From a virus: 51,993 bases of DNA. Under the pieces are notes generated by a model. That model was not told where the DNA came from, searched no databases, and saw only the letters and a program-made list of their open reading frames with translations. Location of the stretch: positions 1-51,993 of the IMG/VR virus record IMGVR_UViG_3300032177_000015. One strand, written 5' to 3'. Made by a program: the position numbers and the translations under genes. The number at the start of each line of letters is the position of its first letter. Position 1 is the stretch's first letter. Below are positions 16,434-25,632 of the stretch, piece after piece.

Positions 16434-16945
16434 TATTCTACCGTCATTACTACATAAATAAAAATAACAGTAATTCGTAAAGGATCGCCTGATTGATTGT
16501 CAAATGTTTGAATTTTAACAGACTTTGGCTTGGCATATTTAAAACTAATTGATTTTACTCCTGCTTGTGTTCTATCTTCTGCTTGAATTATAACAGTACT
16601 TCTAGCCATTATTTCTGGAAGAGCTGTACCATTACTATGATCATAAGACATATCAGCCCATTTTCGCATATCATCATATACTTTCCAAGCTTGATCAAGT
16701 CTTATATCTATTGTAAATTCTTTAGTAGTTTCTTGTAACATACCTGTTTTAGGAATTTTAAAACCTTTTCTAAATATTTCATATACATTTACTACATCTT
16801 CAGGTGGATCAAAAGTTTGGTCACATCTTAAAGATATTGCATTTGCATCTCCACCACCTGGAATACCATTTGGAAATATAATTGAGAACTGGCTGGCCAA
16901 AGCGTCATCACCAAGCGAAAGTATCTGATCAGTAGAAATTGTCAT
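16433..16945 (-). CDS. Major tail tube protein
   Basis: The 170-residue protein lies immediately downstream of the sheath gene, as gp19 follows gp18 in T4, and matches gp19 in length. Features include DDALASQFSIIFPNGIPGGG at the N-terminus, a middle segment KEFTIDIRLDQAWKVYDDMR with tube-like strand-then-helix, and a C-terminal strand DPLRITVIFIYVVMTVE. It would polymerise into the hexameric tube inside the sheath. A late-promoter-like motif overlaps the hairpin upstream, allowing separate high-level transcription. Confidence 0.7.
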   Translation of the reverse strand: MTISTDQILSLGDDALASQFSIIFPNGIPGGGDANAISLRCDQTFDPPEDVVNVYEIFRKGFKIPKTGMLQETTKEFTIDIRLDQAWKVYDDMRKWADMSYDHSNGTALPEIMARSTVIIQAEDRTQAGVKSISFKYAKPKSVKIQTFDNQSGDPLRITVIFIYVVMTVE

Positions 16946-16976
16946 TTATTTTACCTCTTATCTTTTTCAAAATTAT

Positions 16977-16988
16977 TTTATATTAGTA
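16977..16988 (-). promoter_or_regulatory. Late-promoter-like motif (TACTAATATAAA)
   Basis: This minus-strand sequence differs at two positions from the consensus and overlaps the 3' arm of the hairpin at 16982-17020. It is 32 nt before the tail-tube ATG, with AGAGGT as ribosome-binding site. Confidence 0.5.
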
Positions 16989-17020
16989 CTGTAAATAAAA
17001 GTTTTATTTACAGTACTAAT
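16982..17020 (-). terminator. Perfect 19-bp inverted repeat between sheath and tube genes
   Basis: Arms 16982-17000 and 17002-17020 are exact reverse complements around a single base. It lies 6 nt after the sheath stop codon. It may end or attenuate sheath transcription, or protect mRNA 3' ends so that sheath and tube are made in different amounts. The T-run is better on the plus strand than the minus strand, so terminator strength is uncertain. Confidence 0.6.
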
Positions 17021-17026
17021 TTATTT

Positions 17027-19177
17027 TTAAATTATTAAACTTTCAATAGAAATTGTTTGAGAAACTCGTGTAAGTCTTAAAATAATCCACTCACTTGTTG
17101 GAGTTATTTTACAGTAAAAATCCAAAATAAATTGACGATTATTTAAAACAATATCAGTATTGTTACTAGAATCACACACAATTTTGAATTCCCGGATCCA
17201 ACCATTCGCTCTAATAGGTTCAACAAATTCTTCTGTTTGAACTTTTGCCATAAGTCTATGAAGAGGATCATTTATTTTAAATTCTTGTTTTCTAAGAATT
17301 TGTTTAGAAATAACATCTAGCATATATTTATATACTCGTCTTGTTCCTACAAAACTTGTATCGCTATTCGTTACTTGAAGAGTTTGATCTCCATAAGCTA
17401 ATAAACCATAAGAAGGATCAAGTAGTAATGGATTTATTTGAGCATTATAAAAAGAATCTAATTCTGCTTGAGTATAATCTATTTCTACTTCTTTCACTGA
17501 CCAATCATTTAATTGTCCACCATGTCCATTTTCATCAAGTCCTGCAGGAGCAGCAGCATCATAAACATCTGACATATAAGCAAATTTTTTACCTACTGAT
17601 CCTACATGAGATATCCATGCAAAACTATTATTATAATCATCTTGAATTTTAGCCCAATTATGATAAAGTCCTATATCATCTGTATCAAGAGCTAGTGCAG
17701 ATCTAAAAGATAAAGCTTGTGAAGCACTATAACCAAGTGGAACACATGTAATACCTTGTGCTTGTGTTTGATAAGTTTGAATAAGAGTATTTATTGTTGA
17801 TGCATGTGTACCATATACATCCATAAATATTTTAGCTTTATATTTATTAGCATATTGAAATTGATTCCATGCTGTAGTATAATCCCCTGTTAATGGAGTA
17901 GCTCCCCTAGATCCACCAGAAAATGCAATTGCTGTAGAAGCAACTGTATATGGAGTAGAAACAAAAGCAGAATTAAGTTTAAAAGTTACATATGGATTTT
18001 CATCAAATACGTCTATATAATATAAAGATTTACCAAATGCATCTTTTTCATTTATGAGTGAATAATTATAAGTATTAAGAAGTGAATTGCCTGTTGAAAG
18101 AACTCTATAAAGGGTTAAGGTAAATTTACTCCCAGATACATAAGTTATTGAAGCTGCTAAATCATCTATATAGGGAGAAGTTGTAAAAAAACTATGAGAA
18201 ACTACAGAAGAAGTATCAACTGTATAATGATAATTAAAAATAACTGCTTCTCCATATTTAGGAATTGATAAAGTTGGGTTAGATCCAATATCTGTTAAAC
18301 TTGTTCCACCAGAACTGAAAACTATTGTTAATGCTGAATCTCCTGTTGTAGGAGTTTCAACTGTTATACTACCAATGGTACTTCCATTTCTTCCTGTTAA
18401 TCTAATATAATTTGTATCGACTACTGCTGCAGTATATCCAAAAGCTGAATTAATGGCAGAAATTACAGAAGCTCTTGAAGTAGTCGCAGATTGACCAAGA
18501 TTAATAGTTTGAATATTACCATCAATAGATATTTTAATATATTTATCTGTTGATCCTAAACTTAAATCTAAAGTTGAACTAAAATTTACATTTGTAATAA
18601 CAGTTGCATAACTTCCAACAACTCCAGCAAATGTAATTGAATATACACCTGTTGCTAATACTACTGAACCTGCTGTAATATCTGTTCCAGATAATGCACC
18701 ACCTGTCGCCATTGTAACAACTTTTTCATAACCATTAACTAATACTTTAAAATTAGCTTCATCAGCTACTGGAATATTTGTTATAATTCCTGAATAAGTA
18801 GCTGTAATACCTGTACCTATCCCAACTGAATGAGTTGCTCCTTTTAAAGTAGATCCATAATTAAAGGTACTAGGTGTTCTACCAACTCCAAAAGTAGTTA
18901 CAGTTGCTGCACCTACATCTACTCCACCATAAACTGCTCCAATTCCAATTGCACAAGCTACATATAAAGGGGCTCTTCGTGTAAATGCAATTGCTTCAAA
19001 AACTCCATGATAAGTTGCAGAAGGTCTACCCAATTCTCTTAAACAATCTTCTTCTGATTGTAAATACATTGGAGTTGATTTTCCTTTTGCTGTAGTTAAA
19101 ACCATCGCTCCTGTTTCATCAACAAGAGTATTTATAAATCCTGAAAGATCTTTTTCTATAATTTGTGTTCTACTCAT
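17027..19177 (-). CDS. Contractile tail sheath protein
   Basis: At 716 residues it is similar in size to T4 gp18 (659). The N-terminal region (MSRTQIIEKDLSGFINTLVD...TRRAPLYVACAIG) and the C-terminal domain have the gp18/FI sheath pattern: 'AFSGGSRG' near 420, 'LYHNWAKIQDDYNN' and 'AYMSDVYDAAAPAGLDENGH' in the middle. Near the end comes 'VQTEEFVEPIRANGWIREFK', then 'IVCDSSNNTDIVLNNRQF', the C-terminal domain that binds neighbouring subunits. The central roughly 250 residues (Gly/Thr/Ser/Val-rich) form the exposed insertion domain. It contracts to drive the tube through the envelope. Its own exact late-promoter copy lies 51 nt upstream. Confidence 0.9.
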   Translation of the reverse strand: MSRTQIIEKDLSGFINTLVDETGAMVLTTAKGKSTPMYLQSEEDCLRELGRPSATYHGVFEAIAFTRRAPLYVACAIGIGAVYGGVDVGAATVTTFGVGRTPSTFNYGSTLKGATHSVGIGTGITATYSGIITNIPVADEANFKVLVNGYEKVVTMATGGALSGTDITAGSVVLATGVYSITFAGVVGSYATVITNVNFSSTLDLSLGSTDKYIKISIDGNIQTINLGQSATTSRASVISAINSAFGYTAAVVDTNYIRLTGRNGSTIGSITVETPTTGDSALTIVFSSGGTSLTDIGSNPTLSIPKYGEAVIFNYHYTVDTSSVVSHSFFTTSPYIDDLAASITYVSGSKFTLTLYRVLSTGNSLLNTYNYSLINEKDAFGKSLYYIDVFDENPYVTFKLNSAFVSTPYTVASTAIAFSGGSRGATPLTGDYTTAWNQFQYANKYKAKIFMDVYGTHASTINTLIQTYQTQAQGITCVPLGYSASQALSFRSALALDTDDIGLYHNWAKIQDDYNNSFAWISHVGSVGKKFAYMSDVYDAAAPAGLDENGHGGQLNDWSVKEVEIDYTQAELDSFYNAQINPLLLDPSYGLLAYGDQTLQVTNSDTSFVGTRRVYKYMLDVISKQILRKQEFKINDPLHRLMAKVQTEEFVEPIRANGWIREFKIVCDSSNNTDIVLNNRQFILDFYCKITPTSEWIILRLTRVSQTISIESLII

Positions 19178-19227
19178 ATGATTTTATACCTCGTTTTTGT
19201 CATAATTTGTCTTTTTTTTCCTACTTT

Positions 19228-19239
19228 TATTTATTAGTA
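19228..19239 (-). promoter_or_regulatory. Late promoter, exact TACTAATAAATA
   Basis: An exact minus-strand copy 51 nt before the sheath ATG, with GAGGT ahead of the start. This is the head of the tail module. Confidence 0.65.
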
Positions 19240-19299
19240 AGAAAAAAATTTAAAAATTTAAAAATTGTTATAGTTTTAAATGGATGTTACAAGAAATTC

Positions 19300-19318
19300 A
19301 CGAAGTCTTTAGCTTCGT
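19300..19318. repeat. Lone hairpin resembling the ends of the IS200/IS605 element
   Basis: ACGAAG-TCTTTAG-CTTCGT forms a 6-bp stem. Its TCTTTAG centre is the same as in both end hairpins of the TnpB element at 43639-44955, read on that element's strand. No transposase gene lies nearby, and no T-run follows as in a terminator. It may be a leftover transposon end or an unrelated structure. Confidence 0.35.
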
Positions 19319-19361
19319 AGCAGTTTACGAATAAAATTTTTTATAGTAGTTTACTTCAAGG

Positions 19362-19373
19362 TACTAATAAAAT
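19362..19373 (+). promoter_or_regulatory. Late-promoter-like motif before the lipoprotein gene
   Basis: TACTAATAAAAT (with one extra A, TACTAATAAAATA) on the plus strand, 88 nt before the lipoprotein ATG and pointing to it. A second promoter-like box (19399) lies between. Confidence 0.45.
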
Positions 19374-19398
19374 AAACTATAAAAATTATAATAAATAG

Positions 19399-19427
19399 TT
19401 TAATTTTTTAAATATTTTTATATATTA
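19399..19427 (+). promoter_or_regulatory. TTTAATTTTTTA-type promoter-like sequence
   Basis: A TTTAATTTTTTA box at 19399-19410 is followed after about 11 nt by TATATTAT. It has the same arrangement as at 35662 and 39491 and lies 35 nt before the lipoprotein start, so this gene may have both an early-type and a late-type promoter. Confidence 0.35.
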
Positions 19428-19461
19428 TAAATTATAAAAAATTAAATAAAGGAGATTAAAG

Positions 19462-20760
19462 ATGAAAAATTTTAAATATTTACTAAGTTTTATAACAATT
19501 ATTTTTCTTATTTCTTGTGGTGGTAGTAGTAGCAATAATAATGACAGTAATGGAAAAGAAGAAAATGATAATCCTATAACCTCTAATTCTAAGGCATTAA
19601 TATCATTTTCTATTATAACTCCCGAAGTTGTTGGTCTAATAGATGAAACAATGAAAACAGTTTCTATAATAGTACCAATAGGAACAAATAAAGTAAATCT
19701 TATTACTGCTTTTGAAACAACTGGAGTAAAAACAACAATAAATGGAATTGAACAAATAACTGAAGAAATCCCTAATGATTTTACAAATTCCGTTATTTAT
19801 ACTATACATGCAGAAGATACTTCAACAGTAAACTATACTATAACAGTTATAACTGCAACTAGTGTAGATAAAAGTATATTATCTTTTTCTTTAAATGGAA
19901 TAAATGCTACTATCAATGAAACATTAAAAACTATTGATTTAACTGTTCCAAATGGAACAGATGTAACTTCTATGGTAGCTACTTTTTCAATATCAGGAAC
20001 TACTGTTAAAATTGGAAGTACAATTCAAATTAGTGAGGAAACTACAAATAATTTTACAAATCCTGTAACTTATAAAGTAATAGCGGCAAATTTAAGTGAA
20101 CAAGAATATTTAGTGACTGTAACTATAGCAGAATCAATAATTACTTATAATATTACAAGAAATATTCCTTTAATTCCAATTGATTCAAATTTCTTCTATT
20201 TAATAGAAGCAACTAAAGAACTTTGGTATTATAGAACTAAAACATTAAGTAAATACATTTGTTCATATACTGAAACAATATCAACATATTCTAATGGAAT
20301 ATTTGTCAGTTCAATTACATCTGATCCAATTATATATACTTTTACAGATTTCTTTTCTATAGGACTTGGAATAAATAAAGTATTATATTTTACAATAGAT
20401 AATAAAAATTATAAACAACAAAATGGAATTATTACAGAAATTGTAACTCTTCCTATAAGACCAATAAAATCACTGGTAACTGGTTCAACAGTAAACTTTA
20501 CAATTACTTATAACTCATACACAGATACATCTCAAGTTCGGGGATTTAATTCATCTAATACATTTCAAAGTAAAATAATTACTGATTTTGTAGAATCTTA
20601 TTGTCCAGTAGGTACGGGGTTTGAAACTGCTCCTGCTTTATTTACAAATGTATCTATTGCAAGTTTTGATTTTTCTGTAGGTCTTTATTACTTAAGAAGA
20701 AGTAGTGTTGCTGGAGTGTATGGAATAATGGTTAAAGCTGGTAAAGGAGAAATGTGGTAA
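19462..20760 (+). CDS. Phage-encoded surface lipoprotein with two cadherin-like beta repeats
   Basis: The N-terminus is a lipoprotein signal: basic start, hydrophobic core and lipobox LISC with C19 as the lipidated residue, then a Gly/Ser/Asn linker. Two related domains of about 85 residues follow (45-130 and 138-223), sharing 'L-I/S-F-S-I/L', 'I-N/D-E-T-L/M-K-T-I/V', 'V-P-x-G-T', 'T-x-F-x-x-x-G' and a final 'x-Y-x-I/V-T-V'. This is the pattern of DUF5018/cadherin-like repeats seen in bacterial surface lipoproteins. The C-terminal half (about 225-432) is beta-rich and unrecognised. It could be placed in the host outer membrane during infection, for superinfection exclusion or receptor masking, or be a virion-associated protein. 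AGGAG precedes the ATG. Confidence 0.75.
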   Translation: MKNFKYLLSFITIIFLISCGGSSSNNNDSNGKEENDNPITSNSKALISFSIITPEVVGLIDETMKTVSIIVPIGTNKVNLITAFETTGVKTTINGIEQITEEIPNDFTNSVIYTIHAEDTSTVNYTITVITATSVDKSILSFSLNGINATINETLKTIDLTVPNGTDVTSMVATFSISGTTVKIGSTIQISEETTNNFTNPVTYKVIAANLSEQEYLVTVTIAESIITYNITRNIPLIPIDSNFFYLIEATKELWYYRTKTLSKYICSYTETISTYSNGIFVSSITSDPIIYTFTDFFSIGLGINKVLYFTIDNKNYKQQNGIITEIVTLPIRPIKSLVTGSTVNFTITYNSYTDTSQVRGFNSSNTFQSKIITDFVESYCPVGTGFETAPALFTNVSIASFDFSVGLYYLRRSSVAGVYGIMVKAGKGEMW

Positions 20761-20857
20761 AATTATTAAACTTAATTATTATTATCTGTTTAAAACTAAA
20801 TGGAATTCTTTTACAGTATTTTTGAAAAAATAAACCTTATTATTGGAAAAAATAAAA

Positions 20858-21115
20858 ATGAATAAAATTACATTTTGTAAAAAATGTAAATATTATAGAA
20901 TTTATTATAATAGTAGTAGTAGTAGTACTATTTCTTATAATAATAAATTTTTAAATACTTTAAAATTAATACCAACTTATATTTGTATACAAAAACGCCC
21001 TTTTTCTTATCCTCAAAATAAAAATAATAATTGTATAAATTTTAAACATAATTTTTGGTCATTAGTACTTCCACAAATTTGGCATAAATTTAAAATAATT
21101 TTAAATAATAAATAA
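20858..21115 (+). CDS. Unknown 85-aa basic protein with CxxC motif
   Basis: The ATG at 20858 is preferred over an in-frame TTG at 20843. The product starts MNKITFCKKCKYY and has a later Cys pair (C in TYICIQ and in NNNCINF), which could bind a metal. A run of five Ser is encoded by a repeated AGT triplet (20911-20928), a likely slippage site. It is basic overall. It lies between the lipoprotein and the first glycosyltransferase, with weak ribosome-binding site GGAA. Function unknown. Confidence 0.5.
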   Translation: MNKITFCKKCKYYRIYYNSSSSSTISYNNKFLNTLKLIPTYICIQKRPFSYPQNKNNNCINFKHNFWSLVLPQIWHKFKIILNNK

Positions 21116-21138
21116 AAATAGTAAGGGATAAAGAATAG

Positions 21139-22269
21139 ATGAAAAAAATTTTATATATTTCACCATATGAAGAATTTATTTTAGCACAAAATGGTGGATA
21201 TGGAGTGATAGCAGAATCATTTAAGAAAATGTTTGATATTATAGAAAATATAGAAGTAACTTATATAAATATAAATGAATTAAGTATGGGAATATATAAG
21301 AATATTGTTAATAAATATGATATTTGTATTATATTAACTCATCCATTATCATTTGAAAATAAAATAGTTAAACAAAATATAGAACAAGTTACAACTTCAT
21401 GTATTAAAATTTATTTACATTTATTTTGGGAAACTATTCCTTTACCTTCTAAGTGGAAATGGTTATGGGCATCTAATTTATTTACTGGATTTATATCACC
21501 ATCTAAATTTATTTATGATATGATTAAAGATGAAATAAAAGGAACAAATAAAGAAAATCATCTTATATATTGCCCAATATTTAAAGATGATTTTTCTAAA
21601 TATAAAATAAAAATAGAAAATAAAAATAATGAAAATATATTTACTGTTTTATATATAGGACAATATACTAAAAGAAAAGGAATGGAAGATGCAATAATAG
21701 GATTTTTACATGCATTATCTCAATATAAAGATTGTAGATTGATATTAAAATATCATCCACTATCTAATAAAGAGTTAGAAATTCCATTATTATTAAAAAC
21801 ATTAGTTAGTACAAATTCAAAAGAAATGAAAGCAAAAATTTATGAAATTACTCAAAATTTAAATAAAGATGAAATTTATTCTCTATATACAGAATCATCT
21901 ATATTATTATTTCCTTCTAGAGGTGAAGGATTTGGATTACCTTTAATAGAAGCTGGAATGATTGGATTACCTTGCATTTATACAAATTGGTCATCAACTA
22001 TTGAAACTGGAAAATTTAAGGGAAATAAATCTATCTCTTGTATTCTTGATACTGCTCAAGGTATGTCTCATTATGAGTATGAATCAAATTCAATTTATGC
22101 TATTCCATCAATAAAAGATATTATTAAAAATTTAAGAGATTGTTATAATATGTGGAAGTTAAATAAACAAGAATATTATATGAATACTAATAATAATGAT
22201 CTTGAAATTATTAAAAAATTTGGTAAAAAAAATTTTATTGAACAAATAAATAAACTCATAGGAGAATAA
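21139..22269 (+). CDS. GT-B glycosyltransferase (GT4-like)
   Basis: The 376-residue protein has the two-domain GT-B layout. An N-terminal acceptor half has a Gly-rich loop (NGGYGVIAESFKK), and a C-terminal donor half starts at about 172 (VLYIGQYTKRKGMEDAIIGF). The diagnostic donor-site segment LLFPSRGEGFGLPLIEAGMI (about 258-277) holds the E-x7-E motif of GT4 enzymes. It would move a sugar from a nucleotide-sugar to a growing glycan in the cytoplasm. It opens a tightly packed plus-strand operon: the next gene starts 3 nt after its stop. The real substrate cannot be read from sequence. Confidence 0.8.
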   Translation: MKKILYISPYEEFILAQNGGYGVIAESFKKMFDIIENIEVTYININELSMGIYKNIVNKYDICIILTHPLSFENKIVKQNIEQVTTSCIKIYLHLFWETIPLPSKWKWLWASNLFTGFISPSKFIYDMIKDEIKGTNKENHLIYCPIFKDDFSKYKIKIENKNNENIFTVLYIGQYTKRKGMEDAIIGFLHALSQYKDCRLILKYHPLSNKELEIPLLLKTLVSTNSKEMKAKIYEITQNLNKDEIYSLYTESSILLFPSRGEGFGLPLIEAGMIGLPCIYTNWSSTIETGKFKGNKSISCILDTAQGMSHYEYESNSIYAIPSIKDIIKNLRDCYNMWKLNKQEYYMNTNNNDLEIIKKFGKKNFIEQINKLIGE

Positions 22270-22272
22270 TTT

Positions 22273-23304
22273 TTGAAAACTGCTTTAATAACTGGTATAA
22301 GAGGACAAGATGCCGCTTGGTTAACAAAACTTCTTTTAGATAAAGGGTATAGAATTATTGGAACAGATAGAAGAAGTGGAGGTTCAAGTAATTGGAGATT
22401 AGAAGAATTAGGTATTGCCAATCATCCATATTTAATTTATGAATATATGGATATTACAGAACAAAACAATGTTAATTCTATTATAAAAAAATATAAACCT
22501 AATGAATTATATCAATTAGCTGCACAAAGTTTTGTAGGATCTTCATTTGAAATGCCATATGTTACAAATGATGTAAATTATTATGGACATTTAAATATAT
22601 TAGAAGCAGTTAAAAATTATAGTTTTAATACAAAGGTATGTTTTGCAGCAACTAGTGAAATGTTTGGTAAAGTTAAAGAAATTCCTCAAACAGAAACAAC
22701 TCCTTTTTATCCTCGTAGCCCTTATGGAGTATCAAAAGTTGCTAGTTTTTATTTAGGAATAAACTATAGAGAAAGTTATGGAATGTTTATAAGTAATAGT
22801 ATTTCGTTTAATCATACAGGATCATTAAGAGGAATAGAATTTATTTCTCAAAAATGCGTAAAAGAATTATATAAAATACAAAAAAGCATTATTGAAGATA
22901 GAGGATTTCTTCCTTTAAAAATAGGTAATATTTATTCAGAAAGAGATTTTTCTCACGCTAAAGATATAGTAAATGGAATGTGGTTAATGTTACAACAATC
23001 TATTCCAAATGATTTTATTCTTTCTAGTGGAGAATCAATTAGTATTAAAAATTTTATTAATAAAATTTGTAATAAATTAAATTTAAATTTAATATGGCAT
23101 AATGAAAATAAAGGAATAGAAGAATATGCAACAATAGATAATGTAAAAATTATAGAAATATCTAATAAATTTTATCGACCATGTGAAGTTGATAATCTTA
23201 TAGGAGATAATTCAAAAGCAAAACAATTTTTAAATTGGCAAGTACAGTATACAATTGATACTATAATTGAAGAAATGATACATGCAGAACAAAAAAGAAA
23301 ATAA
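22273..23304 (+). CDS. GDP-mannose 4,6-dehydratase-like SDR enzyme
   Basis: The 343-residue protein starts at TTG with GGAG upstream. The N-terminal NAD(P)-binding motif TGIRGQDAAWLTKLLL matches the Gmd wording 'T-G-I-T-G-Q-D-G-x-x-L'. The catalytic residues are T127 (in AATSEMFG, with E129) and the Y151-x3-K155 pair in SPYGVSK. FNHTGSLRG (reading 'N-H-E-S-P-x-R-G' in typical Gmd) and the later FYRPCEVDNLIGDNSKAK are also Gmd-like. Gmd makes GDP-4-keto-6-deoxymannose, the precursor of GDP-fucose, GDP-rhamnose and GDP-perosamine. The substitution of the usual ESPRRG by TGSLRG is unusual and may alter specificity. It supplies an activated deoxysugar to the neighbouring glycosyltransferases. Confidence 0.85.
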   Translation: MKTALITGIRGQDAAWLTKLLLDKGYRIIGTDRRSGGSSNWRLEELGIANHPYLIYEYMDITEQNNVNSIIKKYKPNELYQLAAQSFVGSSFEMPYVTNDVNYYGHLNILEAVKNYSFNTKVCFAATSEMFGKVKEIPQTETTPFYPRSPYGVSKVASFYLGINYRESYGMFISNSISFNHTGSLRGIEFISQKCVKELYKIQKSIIEDRGFLPLKIGNIYSERDFSHAKDIVNGMWLMLQQSIPNDFILSSGESISIKNFINKICNKLNLNLIWHNENKGIEEYATIDNVKIIEISNKFYRPCEVDNLIGDNSKAKQFLNWQVQYTIDTIIEEMIHAEQKRK

Positions 23305-24331
23305 TCAAAAATATATCTTATATGGAGCAGGAGAACTTGGTAAATTAGCTAGTCAATTCTTTGATTTTTACAATATTAAATATATTTTATGTGAAGATAC
23401 CCCACAAAATGAAAATATATTTAGAATAGAAGATATTATTATTGAAGATAATCCTTTAGTTATTATTTGTATCTCTACTACTTCATATATAGAGATATTA
23501 AATAAATTACAAAATAAGGGATTTAATAATATTAAATCATTCTTTGAAGTAGCTGAAGAAATAAATAAAGCTAATGATTATAAACACCCTTTAACTAATG
23601 GATGGAGAAAAGAAAAATGGAAAAAATCAGAAGAAATCTATTGTGATAAAGTTGCACATAATTTAAATGATGAAGCTTCAATTAAACAGTATTATTCATT
23701 TATTCATTGGCATATTTATTATACTGAATTTCTATATAATCAAACAATAAATTGTAATAATAGATATTTTATTTCTGAAATTACATCTGTATTACATGAT
23801 CATGAAGTATTTGTAGATGTAGGTACTTATGATGGAAGAGTCATTAAAAAATTTATTGAAAATATACATGGTAGATTTAATTCAATTTATTGTTTTGAAC
23901 CTGATTTAGAAAATTGTTTTAATCTTTCTCAATCAATAGGGGATATAGAATTTTTATATTTATATAATATAGCACTTGGAAATAAGAAAGGTTATGTCAA
24001 TTTCAATAATTGTAAATATTTATCAAAAGTAGATAAAAGATCAAAAAATAAAGTTCCAATAAATAAATTAGATAATATTGAACTTACACCAACTTTTATC
24101 AAATATCACTTAGAAGGATATGAATTAGAAGCAATTAAAGGATCAATTAAAACTATTAAAAAATATAGACCAATTATAGCAGTTACTACTTATCATACAA
24201 AAGAAGGATTATATAAACTTCCACTATATTTAATTAAGAATCTTAAAAATTATAATTTTTATTGGAGAAATCATAACTATATGGGGCAAGGAGCAGTAAT
24301 GTACTGTATACCAAAGGAGAGAAGTAAGTGA
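23282..24331 (+). CDS. FkbM-family methyltransferase with N-terminal nucleotide-binding-like domain
   Basis: Residues 10-75 (YILYGAGELGKLASQFFDFY) form a short Rossmann-like unit often found in front of FkbM or sugar-modification domains. From about 175 the FkbM methyltransferase begins: VFVDVGTYDGRVIKKFIE (SAM motif I), SIYCFEPDLENC (acidic residue after strand 2), then ALGNKKGYVNFN and the terminal FIKYHLEGYELEAIKGSIKT, which matches 'K-x-D-V-E-G-x-E-x-x-x-L-x-G'. The Asp of the KxDVEG motif is replaced by His here. It probably O-methylates a sugar of the glycan. It overlaps the Gmd gene by 23 nt. Confidence 0.75.
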   Translation: MQNKKENNQKYILYGAGELGKLASQFFDFYNIKYILCEDTPQNENIFRIEDIIIEDNPLVIICISTTSYIEILNKLQNKGFNNIKSFFEVAEEINKANDYKHPLTNGWRKEKWKKSEEIYCDKVAHNLNDEASIKQYYSFIHWHIYYTEFLYNQTINCNNRYFISEITSVLHDHEVFVDVGTYDGRVIKKFIENIHGRFNSIYCFEPDLENCFNLSQSIGDIEFLYLYNIALGNKKGYVNFNNCKYLSKVDKRSKNKVPINKLDNIELTPTFIKYHLEGYELEAIKGSIKTIKKYRPIIAVTTYHTKEGLYKLPLYLIKNLKNYNFYWRNHNYMGQGAVMYCIPKERSK

Positions 24332-25632
24332 ACATACTACATCTAGTTCCACATCTTGGAGGAGGCGTTAAGGTTGTGCTTCTTAGTTGGGCAATTAATG
24401 ATAATATTAATAATCATATATTTATGTCATTAGGATATGCAGATGAACAAGTAGAGCAGCTCTGTAATAAAAATAATATTAAAATATTTAGTAATGCAGA
24501 ATATAATTTAATTTGTAAATATGTACAAGATTTTGCAGATATAGTTGTTATTCATTATTGGAATTTTCCATTACTATTAGATTTTTTAATACAAAAAACT
24601 TTACCTAAATGTAGAGTTATAACATGGTTTCATAATTCTGGTTTTTATGCACCATATAATTTACCAAAAGAAATAATAGAATATTCAGATAAGTTTATAT
24701 TTACTTCTCCTATAAGTTATGAGTTAGAAGTAATTACTAATTTACCTAAAGAATCAAAAGATAAATTAGGATGCATTTGGTCTACAGGAGGAATAGAAAA
24801 ATATAAAGATGTAAAACAAAATAAACATGAAGGATTTAATATACTTTATGTAGGTACTTTAGATTTTGCAAAAATGTATAATAATTTTGTTGAAGTTTGT
24901 TTTAGAATAAGTAAACAAATACCAGAAGCAAATTTTATTATTTGTGGAACTGGGTCTTCTGAACAAGAAATTATAGAACAAACTGAATTTTATGGAATTA
25001 GAGATAAATTTATATTTGCAGGGTTAGTTAAAAATTTAATTCCTTATTTTGAAATAGCAGATATATTTTTATATTTATTAGAACCAACTCATTTTGGAAC
25101 AGCAGAGCAAATACTTGGTGAAATTATGGCTAGTGGAATTATTCCAGTTGTATTTAGAAATAGATGTGAAAAACAAATAGTAGAAAATAATATAAATGGT
25201 TATATAATATCAACTGATGATGAATGTTTGTCCGTTGTACAACAAATATATAATGATAAAGATAAATTAACTACATCTTCTATTTCTTTAAATGCTTCAA
25301 TAAGTGCGCAAGAAAAATATTCAATAGAAATAATGATTAATGATTGGAATAAATTATTTAATGAAGTTATTCTTTTACCTAAAAAAGAAAGACAATGGTT
25401 TACTAATTTTAAAGATATGTATGGAGAAGGTACAATAGCTTTTTTAGAATCATTAGATTATAAAATAGCTACTGCATTTCAAAAATATATAACTTATGAA
25501 CAACAAATAGAAAACATATTTAATTCTAATTTACAGTGGCAATCAACCAGTAAAGGTAGTATAAAACAATATCTACAATATTTTCCTAATGATAAATATT
25601 TAAATAAATTTCAAAAAATAATGAATAAATAG
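24328..25632 (+). CDS. GT-B glycosyltransferase (GT4-like) with extra C-terminal domain
   Basis: The GTG start overlaps the preceding stop (GTGA) after AAAGGAGAG. N-terminal MNILHLVPHLGGGVKVVLLS is the glycine-rich acceptor loop typical of GT4 enzymes. The donor half starts near 170 (FNILYVGTLDFAKMYNNFVE) and includes ADIFLYLLEPTHFGTAEQIL and GEIMASGIIPVVFRN. The second Glu of E-x7-E corresponds to E268 in LGEIMASG. About 90 residues beyond the usual end contain no known motif. Ends with TAG, which shows TAG is used as a normal stop in this phage. Confidence 0.7.
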   Translation: MNILHLVPHLGGGVKVVLLSWAINDNINNHIFMSLGYADEQVEQLCNKNNIKIFSNAEYNLICKYVQDFADIVVIHYWNFPLLLDFLIQKTLPKCRVITWFHNSGFYAPYNLPKEIIEYSDKFIFTSPISYELEVITNLPKESKDKLGCIWSTGGIEKYKDVKQNKHEGFNILYVGTLDFAKMYNNFVEVCFRISKQIPEANFIICGTGSSEQEIIEQTEFYGIRDKFIFAGLVKNLIPYFEIADIFLYLLEPTHFGTAEQILGEIMASGIIPVVFRNRCEKQIVENNINGYIISTDDECLSVVQQIYNDKDKLTTSSISLNASISAQEKYSIEIMINDWNKLFNEVILLPKKERQWFTNFKDMYGEGTIAFLESLDYKIATAFQKYITYEQQIENIFNSNLQWQSTSKGSIKQYLQYFPNDKYLNKFQKIMNK

